From Micromonospora sp. M71_S20 (GTDB taxonomy: Bacteria; Actinomycetota; Actinomycetes; Mycobacteriales; Micromonosporaceae): a stretch of 64,000 bases of DNA. A program made the position numbers and the translations under genes. Position 1 is the stretch's first letter. Each line of letters starts with the position of its first letter. The DNA lies in assembly GCF_003664255.1 (NCBI RefSeq), contig NZ_RCCV01000001.1:3534001-3598000 (forward strand), in the 5' to 3' direction. Shown in pieces: positions 25,439-32,791 of the stretch. Below the pieces are notes generated by a model. It had not been told where the DNA came from, ran no database searches, and saw only the letters and a program-made list of their open reading frames with translations.

Positions 25439-25726
25439 ATGGCACTCAACGACGACGACATGCAGACCACCAGCGGCGGCGGCCTCGAGGGCCCGGCCGA
25501 CGGCGGCGCGACCCCGGGCCAGCAGGACGGTGGCGCCGACGGTGGTGCCGACCGCGGCGCCGAGCGCGGTGCCGACCAGGGCGCCGACCAGGGCGCGGAG
25601 GGTCCGGCCGACGGCGGCGCGACCCCGGGTCAGCACGACGGTGGCGCCGACGGCAGCGCGGAGGGTCCGGCCGACGGCGGTGCCACTCCGGGTCAGCACG
25701 ACGGTGGCGCCGACGGCAGCGCCTGA
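25439..25726 (+). CDS. Short repetitive acidic protein, candidate substrate of the downstream oxygenase
   Basis: 95 aa. A 16-residue head (MALNDDDMQTTSGGGL) is followed by repeats. Three 21-residue units at 17-37, 54-74 and 75-95 follow EGPADGGATPGQ[H/Q]DGGADG; units 2 and 3 are identical. Between units 1 and 2 lie four [D/E]xGA tetrads. The protein has no Cys, Lys or aromatic residue and is rich in Asp, Gly and Ala. The 63-bp repeats are nearly identical at DNA level. AGGGAG precedes the ATG and the JmjC oxygenase starts 9 bp after its stop, so the two are surely one unit. I propose a modified peptide or repeat protein with a leader-like head (inference). A tentative SigB-like promoter (GGTT-N17-GGGTAC) spans 25352-25378. 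Confidence 0.75.
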   Translation: MALNDDDMQTTSGGGLEGPADGGATPGQQDGGADGGADRGAERGADQGADQGAEGPADGGATPGQHDGGADGSAEGPADGGATPGQHDGGADGSA

Positions 25727-25735
25727 CGGACCGCC

Positions 25736-27004
25736 ATGACTGACATCGACCCGCCGGGCGGCGACCGCCGCCCGGCGGTTCCGTCCGAGGCCTCCGCCGC
25801 GCTCGCCCGCTGTGTGTCGGTCGAGCCGGCGAAGTTCGCCGCCGCCCACTGGGGACGCACGCCGCTGCTCTCCCGCGCCGACGAGCTGCCCAACCGGGAC
25901 GGCTTCACCGACCTGCTCAGCCCCGCCGACGCCGACGAGCTGCTCAGCCGCCGCGGCCTGCGTACCCCGTTCCTGCGGATCGCCAAGGACGGCCAGCTCG
26001 TGCCGGCGGCCCGTTTCACCGGCGGCGGCGGCGCCGGCGCCGAGATCGCCGACCAGGTCCTCGACGAGCGCGTGCTGGAGCTGTACGCCGGCGGCGCCAC
26101 CCTCGTCCTGCAGGGCCTGCACCGCACCTGGCCGGCCCTGACCGACTTCACCCGCGAGCTCGGCACCGCCGTCGGGCAGCCGTTGCAGGTCAACGCCTAC
26201 CTGACCCCGGCCGGCAGCCAGGGTTTCGCCACCCACTACGACACCCACGACGTCTTCGTCCTCCAGGTCGACGGCCGCAAGCACTGGCGGATCCACCCGC
26301 CGGTGCTGCCGGACCCGCTGGAGAAGCAGCCGTGGGGCGGCCGGGCCGACGAGGTCGCCGCCACCGCCGACGGGCCCGCCGCGCTGGACGTGGTGCTCGC
26401 CCCCGGTGACGCGCTCTACCTGCCCCGCGGCTGGCTGCACAGTGCGCAGGCCCAGGAGTCCAGCTCGCTGCACCTGACCGTCGGCGTCCGGGCGCTGACC
26501 CGCTACGCCATGGTCGAGGAGCTGCTCGCCCTCGCCGCCGAGGACCAGCGGCTGCGCGCCACGCTGCCGTTCGGCACCGACGTCGCCGACCCGGACGCGA
26601 TCGAGCCGGAGCTGACCGAGACGGTGGAGGCGCTGCGGGACTGGCTGCTGCGGGCCGACCCGGCGGCCGTCGCCGCGCGGCTGCGGCAGCGCGCCTGGCC
26701 GGCCGCCCGGCCCGCACCCATCCGACCCCTGGCCCAGGCCGCCGCGCTGGCGGCGCTGGACGCCGACACCCGGCTCGCACCGCGACCCGGCCTGCGCTGG
26801 CGGCTCACCCCACGCGGTGACCAGGTCGCGCTGGTGCTGTTCGACCGCACGATCACCCTGCCCGCGTCGTGCGCGCCGGCCGTGCGGGCCCTGCTCGGCG
26901 CCGGGTCCGTCCGGGTCGGCGATCTGCCGGGCCTGGACGACGACGCCGACCGGCTGACCCTGGCCCGCCGCCTCCTGCGCGAGGCGGTGCTGGTCCCCGC
27001 CTGA
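25736..27004 (+). CDS. JmjC/cupin-4 2-oxoglutarate-dependent oxygenase
   Basis: 422 aa. JmjC (Cupin_4, ribosomal-oxygenase-like) fold with the Fe(II) facial triad H167-Y-D169 (THYDTHDVF) and H235 (LPRGWLHSAQ), and a Lys in DGRKHWRIH that may bind 2-oxoglutarate. The C-terminal ~180 residues resemble the helical dimerisation and winged-helix parts of this family. Relatives hydroxylate Arg, His or Asn/Asp side chains of proteins. The gene begins 9 bp after the repeat protein, which carries Asp and two His in conserved repeat positions and is the obvious candidate substrate (inference); a ribosomal protein is the alternative. Downstream genes converge on it. Confidence 0.85.
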   Translation: MTDIDPPGGDRRPAVPSEASAALARCVSVEPAKFAAAHWGRTPLLSRADELPNRDGFTDLLSPADADELLSRRGLRTPFLRIAKDGQLVPAARFTGGGGAGAEIADQVLDERVLELYAGGATLVLQGLHRTWPALTDFTRELGTAVGQPLQVNAYLTPAGSQGFATHYDTHDVFVLQVDGRKHWRIHPPVLPDPLEKQPWGGRADEVAATADGPAALDVVLAPGDALYLPRGWLHSAQAQESSSLHLTVGVRALTRYAMVEELLALAAEDQRLRATLPFGTDVADPDAIEPELTETVEALRDWLLRADPAAVAARLRQRAWPAARPAPIRPLAQAAALAALDADTRLAPRPGLRWRLTPRGDQVALVLFDRTITLPASCAPAVRALLGAGSVRVGDLPGLDDDADRLTLARRLLREAVLVPA

Positions 27005-27037
27005 GCGGGGCCACGGTTCAGCGGCGGGGCCGCCGGC

Positions 27038-27703
27038 TCAGCGGCCGGCGACCAGCAGCGCGACGGTGGTCACCAGCCCGGCGACGAGCACGACGGTCAT
27101 CGGCCGGGGGCCGAGCACGGCGTGCCGGCGGTCGGCGAGGACCTTCGCCGGCACCAGACCGACCAGCGGGCCCAGCAGCGTCACCACCAGGGCCAGCACC
27201 GGCAGCCCGACGGCCAGCTCGCCGCCGTACCGGTCGCCGGCCGCCCGGGCCGCGCCGCCGAGGGCGTACGCGAGCACCGCGCCCGCGACCCCGCACAACG
27301 CCAGCAGCGGGTTGACCGAGCCAGGCAGGTCACCCGGCTGGCGGGTGCGGTTGAGCAGGTCCCGCACGCCGGCCAGCAGCGGAGCCGGGTCGCCCGTCGC
27401 GCCGGGCACCGGCGCCGGTGGCCCGCCCGCCCGACGGCCCGAGCCGCCGAGCCGGCCGCGCAGCAGCTGCCACAGGTCGGCGACCTCGGCGTCCACCCGT
27501 TCCTGTTCCTCGCGGGCGTCCACCAGCTCCCGCTCCGCGCGCCGCAGCTCGGCCTCCGCCTCGGCGACGGCCCGCTCGGCCGCGGCGCACTGCTGGGCGT
27601 GCCAGGTGTGCGCCTCGGCCCGCTGGACGCGCACCCGCGCGCTCAGCTCGGCCAGCCGACGGATCTGGGCCGCGTACGACTCACTGGTCACCGGTTCGTT
27701 CAT
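27038..27703 (-). CDS. Coiled-coil membrane protein, last gene of the FtsK-like operon
   Basis: 221 aa. Residues about 12-85 form a long Glu/Ala/Arg-rich coiled coil (AVAEAEAELRRAERELVDAR). A Pro-rich linker follows, then three membrane helices at roughly 133-155, 165-190 and 200-219. No known domain. Its ATG overlaps the stop of the FtsK-like gene by 4 bp (ATGA), implying coupled translation. It could anchor the ATPase to the membrane (inference). Confidence 0.7.
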   Translation of the reverse strand: MNEPVTSESYAAQIRRLAELSARVRVQRAEAHTWHAQQCAAAERAVAEAEAELRRAERELVDAREEQERVDAEVADLWQLLRGRLGGSGRRAGGPPAPVPGATGDPAPLLAGVRDLLNRTRQPGDLPGSVNPLLALCGVAGAVLAYALGGAARAAGDRYGGELAVGLPVLALVVTLLGPLVGLVPAKVLADRRHAVLGPRPMTVVLVAGLVTTVALLVAGR

Positions 27704-30372
27704 CGCGCCGGTCCGTAGGGGATGATCACCTGGCCGGTGCGGTGCACCGCCCGGTCGAAGAACAGCCCCCGCCAGGGGCGGGGATACCAGTCCGGGCCGC
27801 CGGTGCCCGGATACAGCGACGAACCCAGCTCGCCGCCGTGGGCGTCCAGCGCCACCCAGGCGCCGATCTGGTCCGTGCGGGCCGCCGGCCCGCCCAGGTC
27901 CGCCCGCATCCGGGCGACGCCGCGCCACCAGGCCAGCACGTGGGTGCGCCGCTCCGGCCCGTCGTGCAGGATCCGGCGCAGCTCCTCCAGCCCGGTGCGC
28001 CGGCCGATCCGCGCGGCCAATGCCCCGGCCGCCGCGTCGACGGCGAACAGCAGCAGGTAGTGCGGGGTGCCCGGCGCGCCGAGCCCCTCGGCGGTCTCGG
28101 CCATCAGCTCGCCGACCGTCTCCTCGTCGTACCAGGCGGCGTCGTCGGCGAGATCCTCGTAGAGGGACCGGGCCGCCGGGTCGGCGTCCGGGTCGAGGCA
28201 GGCGATCGAGAAGCGGGCCGTGCCGGGGCGGTGCTGGCGGGCCAGGGAGCGGGCCGCCGCGTCGAGCACCGCGCACGCCTCGTCCACCCGGGTGCCGAGC
28301 ACCGCCAGGTTGCGGCCGGGAGCGCGGGGCAGCCGCAACGCCGCCGAGCGGGACTGCACGTCGATGATCTCGCCGAGCAGTGCCACCGGCGTACGCGGGT
28401 GCCCCGTCTCCGGCGCGGTCAGCGCCCGGAAGTCCGGCGCGTCGGCGAGGCGGGGGATCGCGTCGCCGTCGAAGAGCCGGGCCGGCGCGGCGTCCTGCGG
28501 GCGCATCCGCCACAGCCGGTGCTGCAACTCGCTCCACGTCTCCCAGTCGCTGGCCGACGGGATCCGGGCCACCTGGTTGCCCTCCGCCATGCCCGACTCG
28601 GCGTTGACCACCGCGTGGTGGCGCGGCAGGGACTGGGCGGCGTCGTTGCGCTCGGCGAGGATCCGCAGCGCCTTCGGCAGCGCGATGCGCAACGTGAACT
28701 GCGCGACCAGGGCCGGACGGCCCCACAGCGCCTCGATGCCGCGTACGTCCTGCGAGGCGAGCACCAGGTGGATGCCCTGCGACCGACCGCGCCGGGCCAG
28801 GTCCTCCAGCAGGTCGGCGGCCTCCCGGGCGACCACGTCCCGCCCGGCCAGCAGCATCTGGAACTCGTCGACCACCGCGACGATCCGCGGCCAGTGCCCC
28901 GTGGGGTCGACCGCGCGCAGCTCGGCGAGCTTGGTGACTTCGTGCTTCTTCGCGGCGTCGGCCCGCCGGCGCAGCTCCTCCGCGAGGAAGCGCAGCAACG
29001 CCAGGCCGAACTCCCGGTCGGTGTTGACGTTGATCCCGACGAGCCGCATGTGCGGCAGCCAGCTCGGGTCCCGCCGGCCCTTGGCGAACCGGGCGAAGGA
29101 CACCCCCTCCTTGAAGTCCAGGAGGTAGAACTCCAGCTCGGCGGGGGAGTAGCGGGCGGCCAGCGCCCCGATCCAGGCGAAGATCAGGTTCGTCTTGCCG
29201 GTGCCGGACGGGCCGCCGATCAGTGCGTGCGGCGGGTAGTCGCCCAGGGTGAGCAGCACCGGCCGGCCGTGCGGGCCCTCGCCGATCGGGGCGGTCAGCC
29301 CGGTGGCGGAATCCTCCCGCCACATCTGCTCCACCGGCGGCAGCAGGTCGGTGAACGGGGTCGGTGCGGGGCCGGCGTTGACCCGCGCCGCCACCTCCCG
29401 GCAGGTCTCGGTGACCAGGACCGGTGGGGGCGGCGGGTCGAGGCGTACGGGCAGGCCGGCCGGCCCGCCGATCCGGGCGCCGTCGGCGTGCGCGCCCACC
29501 CGGGTCACGGTGGGATCCTCGGGCAGCGACACGCCCCGCACCACCAGGTGCACGCCGCAGGCCGCCCCGGTGCGGACCACCCGGTCGAGCTGGCCGCGTT
29601 CGTGCCGCGACAGCTCGTCCCCGCCCAGCAGCACCGCCACCCGCCACGGCTCGGGCCGGCGGCCGGTGGCGGCGGCCAGCTCGCGCAGCGAGACGTACTC
29701 CCCGGCCAGCACCGTCTCGTTGATCCGGCGGATCTGCTCGACCAGGTCGTCGAGCAGCCGGGCCAGCCCGCCCGGGCCGACGAAGGTGAGCAGCCCGGCG
29801 GTGCCGAGGGGGGCGAAACCGGCCAGGCCGCCGCCCAGGTGCTCGGGGTCGTAACCGACCAGCCGGACGGCGCCCGGATCGGCGCGCCCGACGCCGCGCA
29901 GCAGCAACGCCGACACCACCGCGTCGCAGCCCTCCCGGTCGTCCCCGGTCAGCTCGACGTGGCCGGCGTCGAGCAGCGGCACCAGCGCCGGCACCGGTTC
30001 GGCGCCGGGGATGCGTACCGTGCCGATGCGCAGCGCGCCCGGCGGCTCGGCCCGCCGGGTCGGGGTCGGTCGCCACCGCGTCCAGTCCGCCGAGGCCGCT
30101 CCGGGGGCCTCCCGCTGCGCCGCGTCCGCCGCGCGCCGGGCCAGCTCCGCGATCCGGGCGGCGTGCCGATCGTCGATCTCCGCCAGCCGCCGGTCACGCT
30201 GCGCGCCCACCCGCTCCGGCACCACCGCCGCGGCCCGCCGGACCTTCGCCAGCCGCTCCCGGGCGGTGGTCAGCTCGGCCTGCGCGGTGGACAGCCGGGT
30301 CCGGGTGGCGCCGAGGGCCTCGCCAAGCATGCCCCGGACCCGGGTGACCAGCTGGCTGCGCCGGTCAGCCAT
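27700..30372 (-). CDS. FtsK/SpoIIIE-type ATPase with an N-terminal coiled coil
   Basis: 890 aa. Residues 10-95 are a coiled coil. Residues 115-340 form a domain I do not recognise. An FtsK/SpoIIIE motor follows, with Walker A at 386-394 (GGPSGTGKT) and Walker B at 497-504 (IVAVVDEF), plus LLDFKEGVSF and LVLASQDVRGIE. A second, smaller nucleotide-fold-like part follows (about 640-790). It has no membrane helices of its own and no gamma domain, unlike FtsK. It resembles type VII secretion EccC-like ATPases in context only. ATG at 30372 overlaps the upstream stop by 8 bp. Substrate (protein or DNA) is unknown. Confidence 0.75.
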   Translation of the reverse strand: MADRRSQLVTRVRGMLGEALGATRTRLSTAQAELTTARERLAKVRRAAAVVPERVGAQRDRRLAEIDDRHAARIAELARRAADAAQREAPGAASADWTRWRPTPTRRAEPPGALRIGTVRIPGAEPVPALVPLLDAGHVELTGDDREGCDAVVSALLLRGVGRADPGAVRLVGYDPEHLGGGLAGFAPLGTAGLLTFVGPGGLARLLDDLVEQIRRINETVLAGEYVSLRELAAATGRRPEPWRVAVLLGGDELSRHERGQLDRVVRTGAACGVHLVVRGVSLPEDPTVTRVGAHADGARIGGPAGLPVRLDPPPPPVLVTETCREVAARVNAGPAPTPFTDLLPPVEQMWREDSATGLTAPIGEGPHGRPVLLTLGDYPPHALIGGPSGTGKTNLIFAWIGALAARYSPAELEFYLLDFKEGVSFARFAKGRRDPSWLPHMRLVGINVNTDREFGLALLRFLAEELRRRADAAKKHEVTKLAELRAVDPTGHWPRIVAVVDEFQMLLAGRDVVAREAADLLEDLARRGRSQGIHLVLASQDVRGIEALWGRPALVAQFTLRIALPKALRILAERNDAAQSLPRHHAVVNAESGMAEGNQVARIPSASDWETWSELQHRLWRMRPQDAAPARLFDGDAIPRLADAPDFRALTAPETGHPRTPVALLGEIIDVQSRSAALRLPRAPGRNLAVLGTRVDEACAVLDAAARSLARQHRPGTARFSIACLDPDADPAARSLYEDLADDAAWYDEETVGELMAETAEGLGAPGTPHYLLLFAVDAAAGALAARIGRRTGLEELRRILHDGPERRTHVLAWWRGVARMRADLGGPAARTDQIGAWVALDAHGGELGSSLYPGTGGPDWYPRPWRGLFFDRAVHRTGQVIIPYGPAR

Positions 30373-31735
30373 CGACGCCCCGCCCGCGCGGGTCCGCGGT
30401 GCCGCCCGACGCCCGCCGGCCCGAGGGCGGGCTCGACCAGACGCGACCGGCCGATCCGGGCCGTCCCGCGGCGCTTGCGTCGGCGGCCGGTCCACCGCGT
30501 CGCGCCGTCGCGCCGCCGGAGCCCGTCGGCCCACCGGGCCCGCCGTGCGTCGGCCGGTCCGGCGTCGGGTCGGGTCGGTCGTGCGTCGCCGCCCGGTCGG
30601 CCGTCGGGCCGGGCTGGCCGGGTGTCGCCGCCCGGTCCGGCTTCGCAGCGGCCTGGCCGGCTGTCGACGCCCGCTCCCGGGCCGCCGACGACTGGTCGTG
30701 TGCCGCCTCCGCCCGGTCCCGTGCCGCCGCGACCCGCTCGCGGGCGGCGGCGACCCGGCCCTTCGCGGCGGCGGCGCGTCGCTGCCACTCGGCGTCGTCG
30801 GCCCGGTCGCGGGCGGTCTCCGCCTGCCGGTCCCGCTCGGCGGCGGCGCGTCGCTCCCGGGCCGTCTCGGCCTGCCGGGCCCGCTCGTCGTCGGTGGGCA
30901 GGTCCCGGCCGAGCCGGGCCAGCAACACCCCGGTGAGCACCCCCGCGGTGACGGCCGGGTCGGCGGCGTGCGGCTGCTCCGCCTCGTCGCGCCGGGGCGG
31001 GGGCATCCGGCAGATCCGGGTCAGCAGCGTGTCCAGCACCGCGGGGGGCAGGCCGGGCAGCAGGTCCCGCACCCGGCCGTCCAGCTCGCGGTGCAACCGT
31101 CTGAGGTCCTCGGCGCGCGGCGGGTGCCCGAGCAGCTCCCCGGCCAGCTCGCGCAGCAGCGGCGGGGCCACCGCCGCCAGGCCGAGGCCGACGTCGGCGT
31201 GCGCGCGACGCAGCTCGGTGTGCAGCCGGTCGCGGTCGCCGGCACGGACCCCGCCGACCACCCGACGCAGCAACTCCCGGGCGTCGTCGACCTTCTCGTC
31301 GGGCTGCTCGGGCGGGCCCTCCCGGCCGCCCGTCAGCTCGGCCACCCGCACGGCCCACCAGCGGCGGGGCGTCACCTCGGCGGCCGGCTCCGGCGCCGGA
31401 GCCCCCGGGGCCGCCTCGCGCGGCGCGTCGTGGGCGGGCCGGCGCCGCTGCTCCTGCGGCGCCGGGGCCGGGGAGCCGTCGCCGGCCAGCCCGATCGCGG
31501 CCAGGTACGCCGAAAGCTGCTCCTGCGCGACGCGCAGCGCGTAGCCGGCGGTCTCGGCGTGCTCGGTGGCGGCGGAGAGCTCCGGCACCCCCATCGGATC
31601 GGCCGACTCCTGGCGGACCCAGCGCAGCCGCTCGGCGGCCAGCCCGAACTTCTCCAGCGCCAGAGCCAGCTGCGCGAGCGGCAGGTCATCGGCGGCGGCA
31701 CGGACCTGTGCGCCGACGTCCTCGACGATGGACAC
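30365..31735 (-). CDS. Helical and disordered protein of the FtsK-like operon
   Basis: 456 aa. The N-terminal ~85 residues are helical (VGAQVRAAADDLPLAQLALA), 125-265 another helical domain (ending LDTLLTRICRMPPPR), and 290-456 is low-complexity Arg/Ala/Glu then Pro/Gly-rich disorder. No family recognised. GTG start 9 bp after the small helical protein's stop; 8-bp overlap with the ATPase gene. Possibly a substrate adaptor or structural partner of the ATPase (inference). Confidence 0.65.
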   Translation of the reverse strand: MSIVEDVGAQVRAAADDLPLAQLALALEKFGLAAERLRWVRQESADPMGVPELSAATEHAETAGYALRVAQEQLSAYLAAIGLAGDGSPAPAPQEQRRRPAHDAPREAAPGAPAPEPAAEVTPRRWWAVRVAELTGGREGPPEQPDEKVDDARELLRRVVGGVRAGDRDRLHTELRRAHADVGLGLAAVAPPLLRELAGELLGHPPRAEDLRRLHRELDGRVRDLLPGLPPAVLDTLLTRICRMPPPRRDEAEQPHAADPAVTAGVLTGVLLARLGRDLPTDDERARQAETARERRAAAERDRQAETARDRADDAEWQRRAAAAKGRVAAARERVAAARDRAEAAHDQSSAARERASTAGQAAAKPDRAATPGQPGPTADRAATHDRPDPTPDRPTHGGPGGPTGSGGATARRGGPAADASAAGRPGSAGRVWSSPPSGRRASGGTADPRGRGVDG

Positions 31736-31744
31736 AGCCGAACC

Positions 31745-32005
31745 TCAGAGCGTCGCGACGTAGAGTTGCGCCTGCTCGACGGCGACGAGTGTCGCGGCGA
31801 GGCACTCCTCCAGCTCCTGGCTGGCCTGGGTCAGCGAGGACTGGGCCGCCTCGACCGTCTCGTGCCCGCTGCCCTCCAGCGCGCCGGCCAGGGTCTGCTG
31901 CGCCTCGGCCAGCTTCTCGCCGGCCGCCTGCACGGCGCTCTGGCCGTCGCCGATCTGTTGGAGCGCGACATCGATGGCTGCCTTGAGCTCGGCGACGCTC
32001 GCCAC
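31745..32005 (-). CDS. Small two-helix protein of WXG100 size, first gene of the FtsK-like operon
   Basis: 86 aa, predicted as a helical hairpin (ELKAAIDVALQQIGDGQSAV ... EAAQSSLTQASQELEECLAA). Length and shape match WXG100/ESAT-6-type secreted proteins, but the WXG turn is absent. A GTG start at 32005 follows AGGAGG by seven bases. It leads an operon with an FtsK-like ATPase, the arrangement expected for a secreted substrate next to its motor (inference). An alternative is a cytosolic scaffold. Confidence 0.75.
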   Translation of the reverse strand: MASVAELKAAIDVALQQIGDGQSAVQAAGEKLAEAQQTLAGALEGSGHETVEAAQSSLTQASQELEECLAATLVAVEQAQLYVATL

Positions 32006-32138
32006 GGCGAAACCTCCTGGGGGCGGGGAGGCCTCCATTAGAGCCTATCCCTCACGGTGAGAGAACATCCGCCCTGTCAGTGTTCCTGCCTCGCTGACCG
32101 GTTGTCGACCGCAAGCGCCGGTAGTCCGGTTGACGGGA

Positions 32139-32537
32139 CTATCCGGGTGGGGCCGGCCGGTCCCGCAGCCAGCGCGGTCCGTACACCTCGGCGCCCTGCG
32201 CGGTCACGCGTTCCCGCAGCTCACGGTCGGCGGTGACGACCAGCCGCCGGCGCTGGGGCGCGGCGGCGACCAGGTCGACGACGGCGTCGTCCCCGGATCC
32301 GGGCGCGGCGACCACCCGGACCCCGGCCGTGCCCGGCACGTCCCGCGCCCGGCCCTCCACCACCAGCACCACCTCCACCGGGGGCGGCAGCTGCGGGGGC
32401 AGCCCGGCGGCGGCCACCGGGGCCAGCGAGTCGCGCAGCCGGGCGGTCGCGCCCGCGCGGTCCCGCCACCAACCGTCCGGGCGGGACCCCACCACGTTGG
32501 CGGCGTCCACGATCAGCAGCGGCGTCGTCGGGTCCAT
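32139..32537 (-). CDS. NYN/PIN-like nuclease-fold protein
   Basis: 132 aa. The acidic positions of a PIN/NYN-type metal-dependent nuclease are visible: LIVDAANVVGSRPDGWW at the N-terminus, GSGDDAVVDLV and LVVTADRELRERV near the end. Homologues are often labelled NTP pyrophosphohydrolase without support. Likely an RNase-type fold; target unknown. It is transcribed in the same direction as the FtsK-like operon, 134 bp upstream of it. Confidence 0.6.
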   Translation of the reverse strand: MDPTTPLLIVDAANVVGSRPDGWWRDRAGATARLRDSLAPVAAAGLPPQLPPPVEVVLVVEGRARDVPGTAGVRVVAAPGSGDDAVVDLVAAAPQRRRLVVTADRELRERVTAQGAEVYGPRWLRDRPAPPG

Positions 32538-32599
32538 GCCGCCAGCCTGCCACCCATCCGCCCCGCGGGTGCGCAGGGCACCCTCACCGCCCCGGGCGG

Positions 32600-32724
32600 C
32601 GGCGAGGTGCCCTGTCCGCCCCCGCGGTGGCGGCGAGGTGCCCTGCCCGCCCCCGCGGTGGCGGCGAGGTGCCCTGTCCGCCCCCGCGGTGGCGGCGAGG
32701 TGCCCTGCCCGCCCCCCGTGGTGG
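32600..32724. repeat. Four tandem 31-bp repeats upstream of the clpC-like gene
   Basis: Units at 32600-32630, 32631-32661, 32662-32692 and 32693-32724 each begin CGGCGAGGTGCCCTG; the base after that alternates T, C, T, C. The last unit is slightly decayed. They lie directly before the SigB-type promoter of the clpC-like gene. Confidence 0.85.
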
Positions 32725-32728
32725 CGGC

Positions 32729-32753
32729 GTTTGTCGCGACGGTCGCGGGGTAG
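32729..32753 (+). promoter_or_regulatory. SigB-type promoter of the clpC-like operon
   Basis: GTTT (32729-32732), 15-nt spacer, GGGTAG (32748-32753), about 40 bases before the ATG at 32792. Confidence 0.6.
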
Positions 32754-32791
32754 CCCCTGGCGACCGTCGCGCCCGACTGCGGAGGACAGAC

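Noticed and set aside
27418..30936. 1172-codon plus-strand frame opposite the FtsK-like operon
   Set aside because: Arg/Pro/Gly-rich shadow; the minus-strand genes show motifs, ribosome sites and overlaps.
32600..32724. Possible CRISPR array
   Set aside because: The 31-bp units are directly contiguous with no spacers and no cas gene is nearby.
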